NCBI RefSeq assembly: GCF_031143425.1
Contig: NC_090446.1
Coordinates: 657,593,717-657,657,716, forward strand
DNA length: 64,000 bases
DNA from: Pleurodeles waltl
Taxonomy: Eukaryota; Chordata; Amphibia; Caudata; Salamandridae
Direction: 5' to 3'
Below the pieces are notes generated by a model. That model was not told where the DNA came from. It did no database searches and saw only the letters and a list, made by a program, of their open reading frames with translations. The translations under genes and the position numbers were made by a program. Below are positions 35,653-47,019 of the stretch, piece by piece (the stretch's first letter is position 1; each line of letters opens with the position of its first letter).

Positions 35653-36300
35653 TCAATTGTTGCTTGCCACATTCATTGTTAAATTTCCCTCTGCTTTTTT
35701 AAGCGTGTTCAGTCTGATACGCCAGATTGAATCTAAATATTTTGACAGACAACAAACCACTAAAACCGATAAATCAGATTTAAAAATTCTCAGAGCTAGC
35801 GAGCAGTTTTTAAAACCCTTACTTCTGCACAGGGGAATAATCCAACGGGCTCTATGTTTGGAGTATGCGGGGCATTGGAAGAGAATATGAGTTACTGATT
35901 CTTCTCTGGCACAGCCCATCGGACACATCTTAGAAGAACAACTAAAATTGGACCATTTATATGTGAGGGAACGCAGAGGAAGGGAGCCCACCCTGAATCT
36001 AATGTATAATGAACGAGCGAACGGAGAAGATACTATATCCATATATTGGGCAAATTCATAATGGCATTTAAAATATAAAAAGTTTCCCGTCATGGATGAT
36101 GGCGAGACAACGGACAATTGGGAAAGTTGAGCGTGGAGCCAGAAAGCATCCTTTAGTGTCTGGGTTGCGTTCTTAGGGATAGATAATGGTTCCTTCCAAT
36201 AGGACCCCAAGCCAAGAAGCGAGAGGGTCCTTTCTACATATGCACACCACTTGATTTTGGAGCTAGTGTTATTGGCCATCAAGTTAACTAGCGCGCATCT
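35653..36300 (-). pseudogene. LINE C-terminal domain with Cys/His motif
   Basis: This continues the RT frame after a TAG at about 36303-36301. It contains FRVGSLPLRSLTYKW and then CPMGCAREESVTHILFQCPA, a C-x3-C-x7-H-x4-C zinc-knuckle-like block found at the C-terminus of many I/Jockey-type LINE proteins. It ends at 35653 and is followed by about 350 bp of 3' UTR. Confidence 0.75.
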
Positions 36301-37725
36301 CTAATGGACGAGAGAATCTGTTGACCATAAGCGAATCCAGTACAACAGGGGCTTGAGTGCGACAATCTGGCTAATAGAAGGGAGATTTAGGTCCATGCGT
36401 ATTGGGAGCAGTGGGGTGCTGGAAGGAACTCTTAGCAGTGACCTTAAAAAAGAGTTCTCTACTTTTATCAAATCATCTAGGCAACAGTGGCCCCACAGTT
36501 CAGCTCCATAAATTGCTCCCCCTCTTGCTTGTAGTTTATAAATTTCTACTGCGGGCGTCATGGCAAAGCTAGGGGATCTAGCTGCAAATCTTGCAATGCC
36601 ACTCGCTCGCTGTTGCAATCGTAAAGTTGCCTTCTGGATGTGGCACTGCCACTTGTGCGAGTCTTCTAATTTCAGGCCTAAATAATCAAAGTCGCTGACT
36701 CTTTCCAGCGCGGCACCCTCTAAATAAATAGGTCGTCTCATTCTGCCTTTCCTATCGCCAAACACAATGCACTTGGTTTTTAATCGGTTAATTTCAAGCC
36801 CATAGTCATTGCAATAGTCAATGAATCTTGAAAGCAGGGTTGAAAGGCCTGTGGCTGTTTGAGATACCAGCAGGGTGTCATCGGCAAAAAGAAGGCAGGG
36901 GATCTTCTGCCCTCCTATTTTAGGAGAGTCGTTAGAGCACTCCATAAGATAAGGGATGCATGCGTTTATGAAGAGAAGGAATAAGGTAGGGGCAAGAACA
37001 CAACCTTGTCTTACACCTCGGGCAGTAAGGAATTTTTCTGTTAATTCACCTTGTGGGCCCCATCTAATTCTACCATAGTTGCCAGTGTAAAGATCTCTGA
37101 TAATATTTAAAATAGAGCACGGGACTCCTATTTTGGACAGATCTTCCCACAGTTTGTGGCGGGGTACTAGATCGAAGGCCGATTTTAGGTCCACAAATGC
37201 TACATATAGGTGGCCTAAGTCAACATCGACAACTTTCCATTTAATAGAGGTAAAACGAAATATCTGATCTAATGTGCTGATTTTTTCTCTGAAGCCCGCT
37301 TGAAGATGATTTAAGATTTGGTTTTCAACTAGCCACTTGTTCAGCCTGCTCAACAACTGATAACAGAATTTTTTTTTAAGGTTGTCGAGGAGGCTGATAG
37401 GTCTATATTTACCCGGGTTGTTCCTCTCTCCTTTCTTATGGATGGGCACTATAATCGCTTCTTTCCATGAGTCAGGATAAATTCTGCTAATCAGGATGGC
37501 ATTAGAAAGTCTGTTAATATATGGGCCCCAGGTATTCTGGTCCACTTTAAACATATCAGAGGGGATCCCGTCCATCCCAGGGGCTTTTGCTGCTTTCTGG
37601 GCTGCGATGGCCGACACAGTTTCGTTCAGTGTAAAAGGGGGCAAGAAGGACGTGCGCTCGTCAAAAGTTGTTAGCTCCTCCGAAATTATGTCAGGAATAT
37701 GACTGGCCAGCAATGGTCCATACAA
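36301..37725 (-). pseudogene. LINE reverse transcriptase domain, open over 474 codons
   Basis: Open frame with all RT blocks in order: AAKAPGMDGIPSDMFK, GKYRPISLLDN, LQAGFREKISTLDQI, FVDLKSAFDLVPRHKLW, GVRQGCVLAPTLFLLF, the catalytic LLFADDTLLVSQ, then LEINRLKTKCIVFG and FDYLGLKLE. The catalytic Asp pair is intact. The enzyme would copy the element RNA at the nicked target. It is called a pseudogene because it is only an internal part of a longer polyprotein, broken from the endonuclease at about 37810-37790 and from the C-terminus at 36301. The first codon is not a true start. Confidence 0.88.
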
Positions 37726-37812
37726 TTCCTTAAAGTAGGAGAGCCAGATGTCAGGAGGGATATAAGACTCCAGGTGAGATGCACGGTTCTGATCACCACA
37801 GGAAACTAGAAG

Positions 37813-39199
37813 TCAGAACCGTTTGGAATCATGGACGGTAGCTGCCTCAAGTAGATTGCTCCATAGCCCCTCTTCATACTCGAGTTTACTTTTATTGCAA
37901 GTAGAGGCATAATGGCGTCTAGCATTGATGATGCCTGATCTATCCTTAGTCCTTAGCGCGATGGCCAAAATATTTTTGGCTTCCCTACACCTCTTGTTAA
38001 ACCATTTAGTATGTGGTCGAATACAGGAAATAGTCAGTGGCCTAGGACGTTTAGTAAACAACTCTTTCAAAGTGGCAAAAAGGTCCAGATGGAGAGGCAA
38101 TATTTTGAATGGAGCCAAAATAAGGTTGGTATCAAATAACTGATGAGAAGAGGTTAGGGCACGCAGATTTCCTTGAAGCTTGTTTGATTGCACAAAGGAG
38201 TCCCACCTGACTGTACGCCTATTACTAGACAGCTCCATAGCAGTAGAGGAGACAGAGGGAAATGCGACCCCTACTAGGAGAGGGCTCTTGTATGTGATCT
38301 GGAGGGGAGCATGATCACTAGTATGGGGAATGCCCACCTCTAGGTCTAGAATATGGTGCCATAGTCTTAAGTCAAAGAGGATATAATCCAATTTGTTGCT
38401 ATATGAGCCCCTGAAGAAGGTTGGTCTGGCCGGAATGTCCGCTGGAAAGCGGCCATTGCCCAAACGAAGGCCATGGGATATCATGAGATCCACTATCTGT
38501 ATGGCCCTGACGCATGGTTTATATGAATTTTGCTGGGTGGAATGGGAAGTCACAGGAGGAGGGATATTCCATACACTATCTTCAGACTGCATGACCTCTA
38601 AGTAGAACGTTAAAGTCACCAGCTATTATAATATGATATTTGAGGCGAAGGTCTGAGATTAAGGTATTCAATAGCTCGATAGTGGGAGATCGGTGATTTG
38701 AGGGTCCCGGTCTGCTATAAATATTTAGACAAAGGACAGGAGAGCCTGAGGCTGGGTAGATGGCAACGGCCAAAATATCATGGGAATCCACATATATCTC
38801 CTTTGTACCACTCCCCTCTGTAGATTTTATCCATGTGATTAAACCCCCTGCCGCCCTGCCAGCTAAAGATGGCTTAGCAGGTTTGAAAAAAGAGCTACAC
38901 CCTTGTTTGTATGTACAATGCGTTGCCCATGTTTCCTGGAACATGCAAACGTTAAACTTTCCGACGAATGCCCCCCACTCAGTGTCAACAAGTTTGCTGT
39001 TAATGCCAGCCACATTCCAGGACAAAAGTTTTGCTGTGTGCTGGGCACAAGTAATATTTGAGTTCATGGTAGTATCAGCTTGGACGTAACTGGCAACGGG
39101 GTTCGCCTTAAGTGAACTTGTGATATTATTAATAGTTCCAGGTTGTGGGTCCGATAGAAGAAGAGAGCCTGGGCAAGGTGGATTAGATGGAAAGTTCAT
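37813..39199 (-). pseudogene. LINE APE-type endonuclease domain, one frameshift
   Basis: 39199-38582 encodes LLSWNVAGINSK (catalytic Asn), FQETWATHC (Glu) and IIIAGDFNVLL (Asp/Asn). After a one-base shift near 38600, 38619-37813 continues with LDYILFDLR and HTSDHAPLQITYK, the terminal Ser-Asp-His motif. All expected APE catalytic residues are visible across the two frames. The stretch between endonuclease and RT has the usual basic WFNKRCREAKN block. A TGA at 39238-39236 separates it from the N-terminal part. Confidence 0.85.
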
Positions 39200-39540
39200 G
39201 TCTGCTGTAGCTGTGCAAAGGTTGGTGAGACATAGTCAGTCAATGTCCGAAGTAGCCCCAGGATCATGGGTTAGTTGGGCCCTTGAAACAGGGCCGGAAC
39301 AGGACTTAGGTGCCAGATCAGGAAGTGGATCTCTCTGGACCTGATGGCCTGTTGGTCTTGTATCTTGAGTAGTTGTAGAATAGTTCGGGACCAAATTGGC
39401 TGATCTAGTGGAAGGATTCACACACATGTGGCTAGCAATAGGACAGCTAGCTGAAAGAGTAATTGCTGAGGACTTCCTGCTTATAGACCGTGCTTCCATT
39501 TCCAAGAGGCCTGCTACCAAATGTGGACTTTTAAGACTAA

Positions 39541-40170
39541 GGTGGTCATTCCAACCCTGGCGGTCCATGACCGCCGGGTTGGAGGACCGCGGGAGCACCG
39601 CCGACAGGCCGGCGGTGCTCCAATGGGCATTCCGACCGCGGCGGTAAAGCCGCGGTCGGACCGGCAACACTGGCGGGCTCCCGCCAGTGTACCGCCACCC
39701 ATTGGAATCCTCCAAGGCGGCGCAGCTAGCTGCGCCGCCGAGGGGATTCCGACCCCCCCTACCGCCATCCAGTTCCCGGCGGTTCTCCCGCCGGGAACCG
39801 GATGGCGGTAGGGGGGGTCGCGGGGCCCCTGGGGGCCCCTGCAGTGCCCATGCCACTGGCATGGGCACTGCAGGGGCCCCCGTAAGAGGGCCCCTAAATG
39901 TATTTCACTGTCTGCTGCGCAGACAGTGAAATACGCGATGGGTGCAACTGCACCCGTCGCACAGCTTCCACTCCGCCGGCTCGATTCCGAGCCGGCTTCA
40001 TCGTGGAAGCCTCTTTCCCGCTGGGCTGGCAGGCGGCCTGAAGGCGGCCGCCCGCCAGCCCAGCGGGAAAGTCAGAATTACCGCCGCGGTCTTTCGACCG
40101 CGGAACGGTAACCTGGCGGCGGGACTTTGGCGGGCGGCCTCCGCGGCCTGCCAAGGTCCGAATGAGGGCC
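39541..40170. mobile_element. 630-bp chained-hairpin MITE inserted in the LINE ORF
   Basis: Ends GGTGGTCATTCCAACC and GGTCCGAATGAGGGCC, flanked by TAA on both sides (39538-39540 and 40171-40173). It contains the same chain of palindromes as 20918-21546, in inverted internal order: GGAGCACCGCC/GGCGGTGCTCC, CCGCCATCC/GGATGGCGG, GCCCATGCCA/TGGCATGGGC, CACTGTCTGC/GCAGACAGTG, CGGGTGCAACTGCACCCG and GCTGGGCTGGC/GCCAGCCCAGC. The LINE reading frame is continuous if the MITE and one TAA are ignored, so the insertion is exact. Confidence 0.92.
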
Positions 40171-40420
40171 TAAGTGTTATAAAGTCACTAGGACCAGAGA
40201 GACCAGGGGAACCATTAGATCGTTCGACAGATACAATGTCATCATGGATGATTGAACCACAACCCCTGATATGTCTCACCCAGTGCGAGACCTTATTTGT
40301 TAATGAGGCTTTGTCTTCTCTCACGTTTGGGGGCAAAGGTGGAACATTGCACATATATATGTAGTTGTTGCTAATTGATTTATGATTGTGGTATGAAGCT
40401 TTGGTAATATCCCATTTGAG

Positions 40421-40599
40421 GGGAGCATGTATATCAGTTCTGTCCTTACAACCCCCAGTTTACAATGTGTGAATGGGTCAGGGGTCTCCCATTCTAAAGC
40501 ACAAACTGATCACTAGACCTTACCCTGCTCACAAGAGTGGCAACACCTGGGATTCCAACCTCTTTTTCTTTTGAGACAATCAGTTACTTCCATTGTCCG
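40421..40599. other. Short unassigned segment between two LINE pieces
   Basis: No recognisable feature. It could be 5' UTR of the minus-strand LINE. Confidence 0.35.
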
Positions 40600-41560
40600 C
40601 TTTGGTATCTGATTGCCTACATTTACAAGGTGAGAGATTTTTAATGTAGTCCATTGCTGCTGAAGGAACTGAGAATCTCTGAGGCATCCTGTGATGATCT
40701 TTTCATAGTCTAGATGGGTATAACATCACATAGGGTATCTTCGCATGTTGGAGTCTTTTTTTTACAAGTAGAAATTATTTCTGTGCTGCCCGCACTGTTG
40801 CTGTAAAGTCTAGAAAGAACTCTATATCATTACCATGCTAATTGATGTTTCTTTTTTTCTCTTGTCATTCACAGCACTGTATCACGGCCTCTGTAGTTTA
40901 ACAACTTAGCTATGATTGTGCCAGGAGGGGTCCGGTGGCACTTTCGCCATCAATGATCTACGTGCTATTTTGACTACCAGTGGATAAGAGAAGCTATCAG
41001 CATCAAAGACATCATTTAACATGGTTACCACTCATGTTTCCATCTTCCCTGTGTTTTTTGATTCTGGGACCCCCCCTTATTACATTCATCATTAAGCAGT
41101 GAGTGTGTCTCAAGATCTTCATTCTTGGTCATAGTGACCACCAGTGCTTTTTCCATATGGAGGCACTTAATACTCATAGCGCCACATCATCCTCGGTGGT
41201 TGAGATGCGCCGTTCAGCCTCATTGAGGCGTGTTGTCTGATTGCCCATCTTGGCCATTAAGTGATCCATTCAGAGGTTGAGACTGTCTATTTTTCCATCT
41301 ATAGATTGCAAGCTTTGTTGTATTGCGAGCAGTGCTGCCTCCAATGTTGATGGTTCTAGGGACAGCATGGGGGGTTCTCGATCATCACGTAGATCATGTC
41401 AAGGTCCAACTGTTTTCTTCACTTCAAACCTCAGCCTGGGCTAACCTCTGTCTGTTTACCCCCTGTTAGTGAGTGTCCTCAGAGCCCCATGGCCCATATG
41501 GTACCTTTGAATGTTTCAACCTTCACTACTGAGATTGCAATCCAGTAGGAGACATCTCCT
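40600..41560 (-). pseudogene. L1-like ORF1 protein remnant
   Basis: The minus strand encodes LLAIQQSLQSIDGKIDSLNL, then MDHLMAKMGNQTTRLNEAER and RISTTEDDVA (about 41350-41170), the heptad-rich coiled coil of L1 ORF1. Near 40940-40870 it gives CHRTPPGTIIAKLLNYRGRD, the RRM-type block preceding the C-terminal domain. Many stops. It has the same orientation as the L1 ORF2 remnant at 31549-34545, so the two may derive from one element opened by the later LINE, though no L1 endonuclease was found. Confidence 0.72.
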
Positions 41561-41849
41561 TCCCAGCCCTCCCCTCGACAGACACATGCTGACAGACAGA
41601 CGTTATTGTGCACTAAAGGTATCCACTTCTATAAAAACGAAACCAATGATGAGGAGAGAGTTATGGCTAATAGTACAGTGGTGGCTGCTGTTCATTCGGT
41701 GTATTGGGGCACTTGCACACTGGACAGTTCAACTAGAGCAATACATTTGAACAGGCTGGCATAGACAATATGTGAAGCTATTTAGGGTACAAGTAGTTCA
41801 GCAGTGTGTTCACCAGCCCAGCTATGCATATGACAACAAAGAGGAAGTG
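41561..41849. other. Unassigned segment
   Basis: May be the 5' UTR of the L1-like element. No motif seen. Confidence 0.35.
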
Positions 41850-42358
41850 CCGCGGTCGCACCGCCGGGGCCGGCGGTTTCCCGCCGTTTTAGCCCCGGTG
41901 GTGATAATCCGCCAGGGCAGCGCTGCAAGCAGCGCTGCCCTGGGGATTATGACACCCCTACCGCCAGCCTGTTTCTGGTGGTTTGCACCGCCAGGAAGAG
42001 GCTGGCGGTAAGGGGTGTCCTAGGGCCCCTGGGGGCCCCTGCACTGCCCATGCCAATGGCATGGGCAGTGCAGGGGCCCCCTAACAGGGCCCCGGCCAGC
42101 TTTTCACTGTCTGCATAGCAGACAGTGAAAAGCGCGACGGGTGCAGCTGCACCCGTCGCACGGCCGCAACACCGCCGGCTCTGTTAGGAGCCGGCTCCCA
42201 TGTTGCGGCCTCATCCCCGCTGGCCCGGTGGGAGCAAACGTGGTTTGCGCCCGCCGGCCCAGCGGGGATGTCGTAATGGGGGCCGCGTGAGTGCGGCCGC
42301 ACGGCGGTTACCGCCTGGCGGGCGGCTGTAGCCGCCTGCCAAGGTCGTAATGACCCCC
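41850..42358. mobile_element. Chained-hairpin MITE, left end missing
   Basis: Right end GGTCGTAATGACCCCC. Contains the hairpins CCAGGGCAGCGCTG/CAGCGCTGCCCTGG, CCGCCAGCCTG/CAGGCTGGCGG-like arms, GCCCATGCCA/TGGCATGGGC, CACTGTCTGC/GCAGACAGTG and CGACGGGTGCAGCTGCACCC. Same architecture as 20918 and 39541 but clearly diverged, with a GGGGG end like Harbinger A/B. The left terminus is not visible. Confidence 0.85.
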
Positions 42359-42399
42359 ACAGTGTAGAGAAATGCTCACTTTCTAAAAGTAGTATTTCT

Positions 42400-43120
42400 A
42401 AAATAGTAATATAAAATCCAAGTTCACCATTAAGCAGGATTTTGTATCACCATTCTGGCCATACTAAATATGAATCCTTTCAGATCAGGATCTACCACTC
42501 ACACAGTATATGAGGGTAGCCCTAATGCTATCCTATGAAAGGAGCAGGCCTCACAGCAGTGTAAAAACGAATTTAGGAGTTTTGCACTAACAGGAAATAT
42601 AGAACACACATGTTCATGTCCTGCCTCTTATCTACATAGCACTCTGCCTTATGGGCTACCTAGGGCCTACCTTAGGGGTGACTTATATGTAGAAAAAGGG
42701 GAGGTTAAGGCTTGGCAAGTACTTTTAAATGCCAAGTCGAAGTGGCAGTGAAACTGCACACACAGGCCTTGCAATCGCAGGCTTGAGACATGGTTAGGGG
42801 GCTACTTATATGGGTGGCACGACCAGTGCTGCAGCCCACATTTAATTTACAGGCCCTGGGAACATGTAGTGCACTCGACTAGGGACTTACAAATAAATTA
42901 AATAAGCTACTTGGTTATGAGCTAATGTCACAATGTTTTAAGGAGAGAGCATATGCACTTTAGCACTGATTAGCAGTGGAAAAGTGCGCAGAGTCCTGAA
43001 GCCAGCAAAAATCAGGTCAGAAAAAGAGAAGGAGGAAGGCAAAAAGTTTGGGGGTGACCCTGCAGAAAGGCCATTCCCAACATAATTGGGACCTGATGGT
43101 CTATATGTCCATACACAAAC
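42400..43120 (-). repeat. LTR fragment related to 25715-28008
   Basis: The block CCTAGGGCCTACCTTAGGGGTGACTTATATG and the following AAGTACTTTTAAATGCCAAG match the reverse complement of about 26110-26020. No termini were identified. Confidence 0.6.
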
Positions 43121-44411
43121 TGTCCTAAAGTTAATTTATTTTAGAATTAGACTGCAACCTACCCTTTTCTAGTGAGTGCTCTGGTTAGCTGAAATGACCA
43201 TTATCTTTTGATTATTTGCTATTCTGCTTGCTATTTAGACTGGAGGGCTGCCCGACTGTTGTGTTTTATGTTAACAGAAACTCTTGGTTCTCTTCAAAAC
43301 TATATTCTTCTGCATGTTTTTGTGTGTGTTTCCTATCCAAAGCATTTGCTCCATTCATTGACCCTCTTCTCACATGTTGATACAAACAATCTTTCCACCA
43401 CTTCCTTGTCTCTCAGATTGGAGTAAACAGTACATTCTCTAACCGTAACATGCTAATTTATTACCTCAGTGGGTCCTGCTTTCCATTGAAACTGCTGTAT
43501 TTCTGTAGAACAAGATGCCAAATGATTCATCTGTGTTATTAGCCATCATGTGTATTCTTACCTCATTCACTGCCACACCCCTTGAATGTATTCCATTATT
43601 CCTACCTTCTTGTGCCAACATTTCCATGGATGTCCTTCTCTGCTTTCCTCCGTACCATATAGGTGCCCTGCTTAATTTTCTTGTTCAATTACTTGACCAC
43701 TTCCTTCTTTTAACCCATGTCCTCTTCTTGCATCTGGTCCATCATCCCATCCTCTGCTGCCCATGTCTCCCTTAGTACCTGTAATCTGATTTTTGTAAGG
43801 AACCAAAATCACCAGTGTGACACACAATAGCATGTCTCACAAAATAGCATTGGGTGACTTCATGTAGCCAGCTACTGGGAAAAAGAAGGCAAGCACGACA
43901 TGGCAACCCCTGAAAAATTACACATGTTCTGACTTGTGCCCCAACAGTTAATCAGTAGGGTCATTAATCACAAACCACTCCATTCCAGCCAAATTCAGCA
44001 AGGGCAGAAGAGACAGCCTCCTCTTCCCCAAGTCCCCAGTCGGCCAGCAATCTTTATAAGAAAGACACTGCCTCCAGCTCTCCAGCAGCTGAGCTTGTTC
44101 TCTTCAGCATAATACTCAGTTGATGTGATAAATGTAAAAAACACAGTCTGAACCATCCAGAGTGAATCCACACACAGAGGCAATACATTAAATGCAGACA
44201 AAAACTTTACACCTACAAAGCATGATACACCCTCACAAAAATACAGCGCCTCACCAGGTACCTGTAAACACTCACTGAATATGTTTGTCCAAAATAGAGG
44301 GTTGAGTTGCCCCTGCACAGCTGTCCAAAGCATTTCAGCTGTCCGGCACCCAATGACAAATGGTCAATTGAAGCCTGCCACTATTACCCACTGGCCAATT
44401 TCTCACACAAA
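43121..44411. other. Unassigned non-coding DNA
   Basis: T-rich at 43200-43780, without a supported gene. It ends at the left terminus of Harbinger copy B. Confidence 0.4.
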
Positions 44412-45010
44412 GGGGGTCATTCCAACCTCGGCGGTAAAAGGCGCTTACCGCCAGACAGAAGACCGCCATAACACCGCCACGGTCGCGGTAAACCGCCACG
44501 GTCATTCTGACCCACACTAGGCAAACCGCAAAAATACCGCCATCCACAAAATACCGCCACACCAAAGGTCAGCGATAAACTGGCGATGACCAAACCTCCA
44601 CCGTCACGCCAACAGAAATACGCCCATGCCATTACGACCCAAGAATCCACGCGGCGGTCTTTCAACCGCAGTATTCTATTGGCGGTACACACCGCCGCGG
44701 TCGAAATACACATACACCTACAAAACACTACCACATTGGACAATTCGAAATACACACACCTGATACACATACACACACCACTCCCACACACCCAATACAA
44801 TATAAAACACACACCCACATCACCCACAAACCCCTACGGCCAAAAATTTCGAACGAAGACCAGAGAGAGACACCACAGTCAACTACCAAGCATCCACAGG
44901 CACACAATACCAATACCCACAGAACTTCCACGCATCTCACACAACACACCACTAAATGGCAGCCCAACTATCACTACACACTCCACCCCACACATCATCC
45001 ACACCACTCC

Positions 45011-46511
45011 ATGGCACCTCAAAGACACCCCAGGTTCTCAGATGATGAACTCAGGGTCATGGTGGAGGAAATCGTACGAGTAGAGCCCCAGCTGTTCGGG
45101 ACACAGGTGCAGCACACCACCATTGCCAGGAAAATGGAGCTATGGAGCAGAATAGTGGACAGGGTCAACGCTGTGGGACAGCACCCAAGAAATCGGGATG
45201 ACATCAGGAAGAGGTGGAACGACCTACGGGGGAAGGTGCGTTCCATGGTATCAAGGCACAACATCGCGGTACAGCGGACTGGCGGCAGACCCCCACCTCC
45301 TCCCCCCGAATTTACAACATGGGAGGAGCAAGTCTTGAACATCCTGCATCCTGAGGGCCTCGCTGGAGTATCTGGAGGAATGGACTCTGGTAAGTCTCAT
45401 CTTCACTACTTCATCCCCCCACCCCACCTGCATGCCAACTCATACCCCCACCCTCACCCCCTTCACAACTACCCCTTGCAAATGTCTCACCATCACAACC
45501 CACCCATCCCAAAACTTAGCCCTGCATGCGGCCCCAAAGCATGGACACCCATCACCAAAGCATGTCCAATGCACATACCCATCACCCCCCCCCAAAACAC
45601 CGTCACAACAGCCCCCACAAAGGAATGCCAGAACTGGGGTACACGGGCACCCACCCATTGCACGCCATTGGCACACACAGAAGCAATAACCATACTTTTA
45701 TACCCCTGCAGGACCCGAACGCCAGGTCACCGCGCAGGAGGGTCCACAAATGTCCCCTCCACCCCCAGAAGAGGCCCACAGTGATGACAGCAGCTCTCTC
45801 TTCCTGGATCTAGATGACCAGCCCGGTCCATCGGGGACCTCGGGACAGTCGGTTCCCCTCAGACAGGCACAGGCCACAGCAGACCTTCCCCCCTCTGGGA
45901 ACACCAGCACAGCACCCACCCAGCGGGCCCATACCTCTGTCCCCAGGACACGTCAATCAGCGGTGTGTCCACCGCTACAGGGAACCCAGGCTAACCCACC
46001 ACCCCAACAACAACAGGGACCTGGGGGCAGTGGTAGTGGGCACACGGTCCAGGGGACGGAGGCCCAAGGAAACAGGGGAACTGGGAGGGCAGCTGTGCGA
46101 CAGGGGGGGGACAGGCCAAGGGAACCCACTCTCCACGAGGCCGTCTCCTCCATCATGGGAGCATACCACCACTCCCAGGAGACGATGGTGACGGTCCTGG
46201 CCAGGTTTCAGGAAATCCAGCTTCTGCAGGAACAACAGTATATGGGGTTCAGGGAGGAACTGAGAAACATCAGTACCGCCATGGGTACCATCGTAGTGGC
46301 CCTGAATGAGTTAATCTCCACATTGCGGACCACTGTGGCACCTCAAAGGGCCCCTGACACTAGCATGGACCAAGAACTGGCTACCACCTCCGCCGGCGCT
46401 AGTGCACAGGAGGCCCCGACAGAAGACCAACAGGCCACCAGAACCCCACCCCCTGCAGAAGGAGAACCACCCCGCAAGCGGGCCCTGAGATCCAGGAAGA
46501 CGACAGAGTAA
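45011..46511 (+). CDS. Myb/SANT-like accessory protein 1, two exons, intact (copy B)
   Basis: Exon 1 is 45011-45389 (ATG, donor G|GTAAGT). Exon 2 is 45712-46511 (acceptor CCCTGCAG, stop TAA). Together they give a 392-residue open frame in consistent phase. Residues about 6-75 form the Myb/SANT-like DNA-binding domain (KMELWSRIVDRVN, DDIRKRWNDLRGKV) known from Harbinger accessory proteins, which bind element ends and import the transposase. The middle is acidic then Pro/Gln-rich. Residues about 266-334 are helical and likely oligomerise. The tail PPRKRALRSRKTTE could be a nuclear localisation signal. AATAAA follows at 46727. It converges with the transposase (508 bp between stops). The most intact gene of this element. 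Confidence 0.88.
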
Positions 46512-47019
46512 CATGTCAAGACCCCCGCCAGCAAAGGATACCGCCCTGATTGTCATCCCACTGTCCCACATTGTCACCCTGTCCAACCTTAAACTGCCCC
46601 TGCTCCACTTCCCACAGGCATTTGGACAATGCACCTGTGAACCTGATAGTCTGGACTCTGCCATGGACAATCCTCCACCATCACCCCTCACCGATTTGCA
46701 ACCACCCATCCAAATTAGAGCACTTGAATAAACACACTTATTGCACATAAACAATCTGGAGTCTGTCTGTGATTTTAACAAATGTATTAAACATGACAGT
46801 GCCTAATTGTTATTCACATTGTGATGCCAAAAAACCGCTGTCACACAGCTGTAGTCCATGGGGAAACTAAGCAGATGTCACGCAGTGGGGCCCACAGCTC
46901 TGAAAATGGAAGGGAAAGTCACAACACAGTTACCATACACTGGGGGAAAAAGTCAGACAGTAGAGAGGTAGGAGTCTTTAAGTAAATGTAATATGCCGGT
47001 GTCTACTCTTACCTGTGTG

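Larger units (their letters stand above)
35293..40420 (-). mobile_element. Nearly full-length endonuclease/RT LINE (I/Vingi-like), with MITE insertion
   Basis: This minus-strand non-LTR retrotransposon has an N-terminal region (40420-39200, split by a MITE), an APE endonuclease, a reverse transcriptase and a C-terminal Cys/His region. The 3' end has a TGATGATGATGATG tail at about 35297-35311. Total length without the MITE is about 4.5 kb. The RT style (GVRQGCVLAPTLF, LLFADDTLL) and the ATG-type tail fit the I/Jockey/Vingi groups better than L1 or L2; the exact clade is uncertain. A few stops and frameshifts break the frame, so it is inactive but relatively young. Confidence 0.82.

Noticed and set aside
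39236..39868. 210-codon minus-strand frame
   Set aside because: It is a chimera of LINE coding sequence and the inserted MITE, not a gene.
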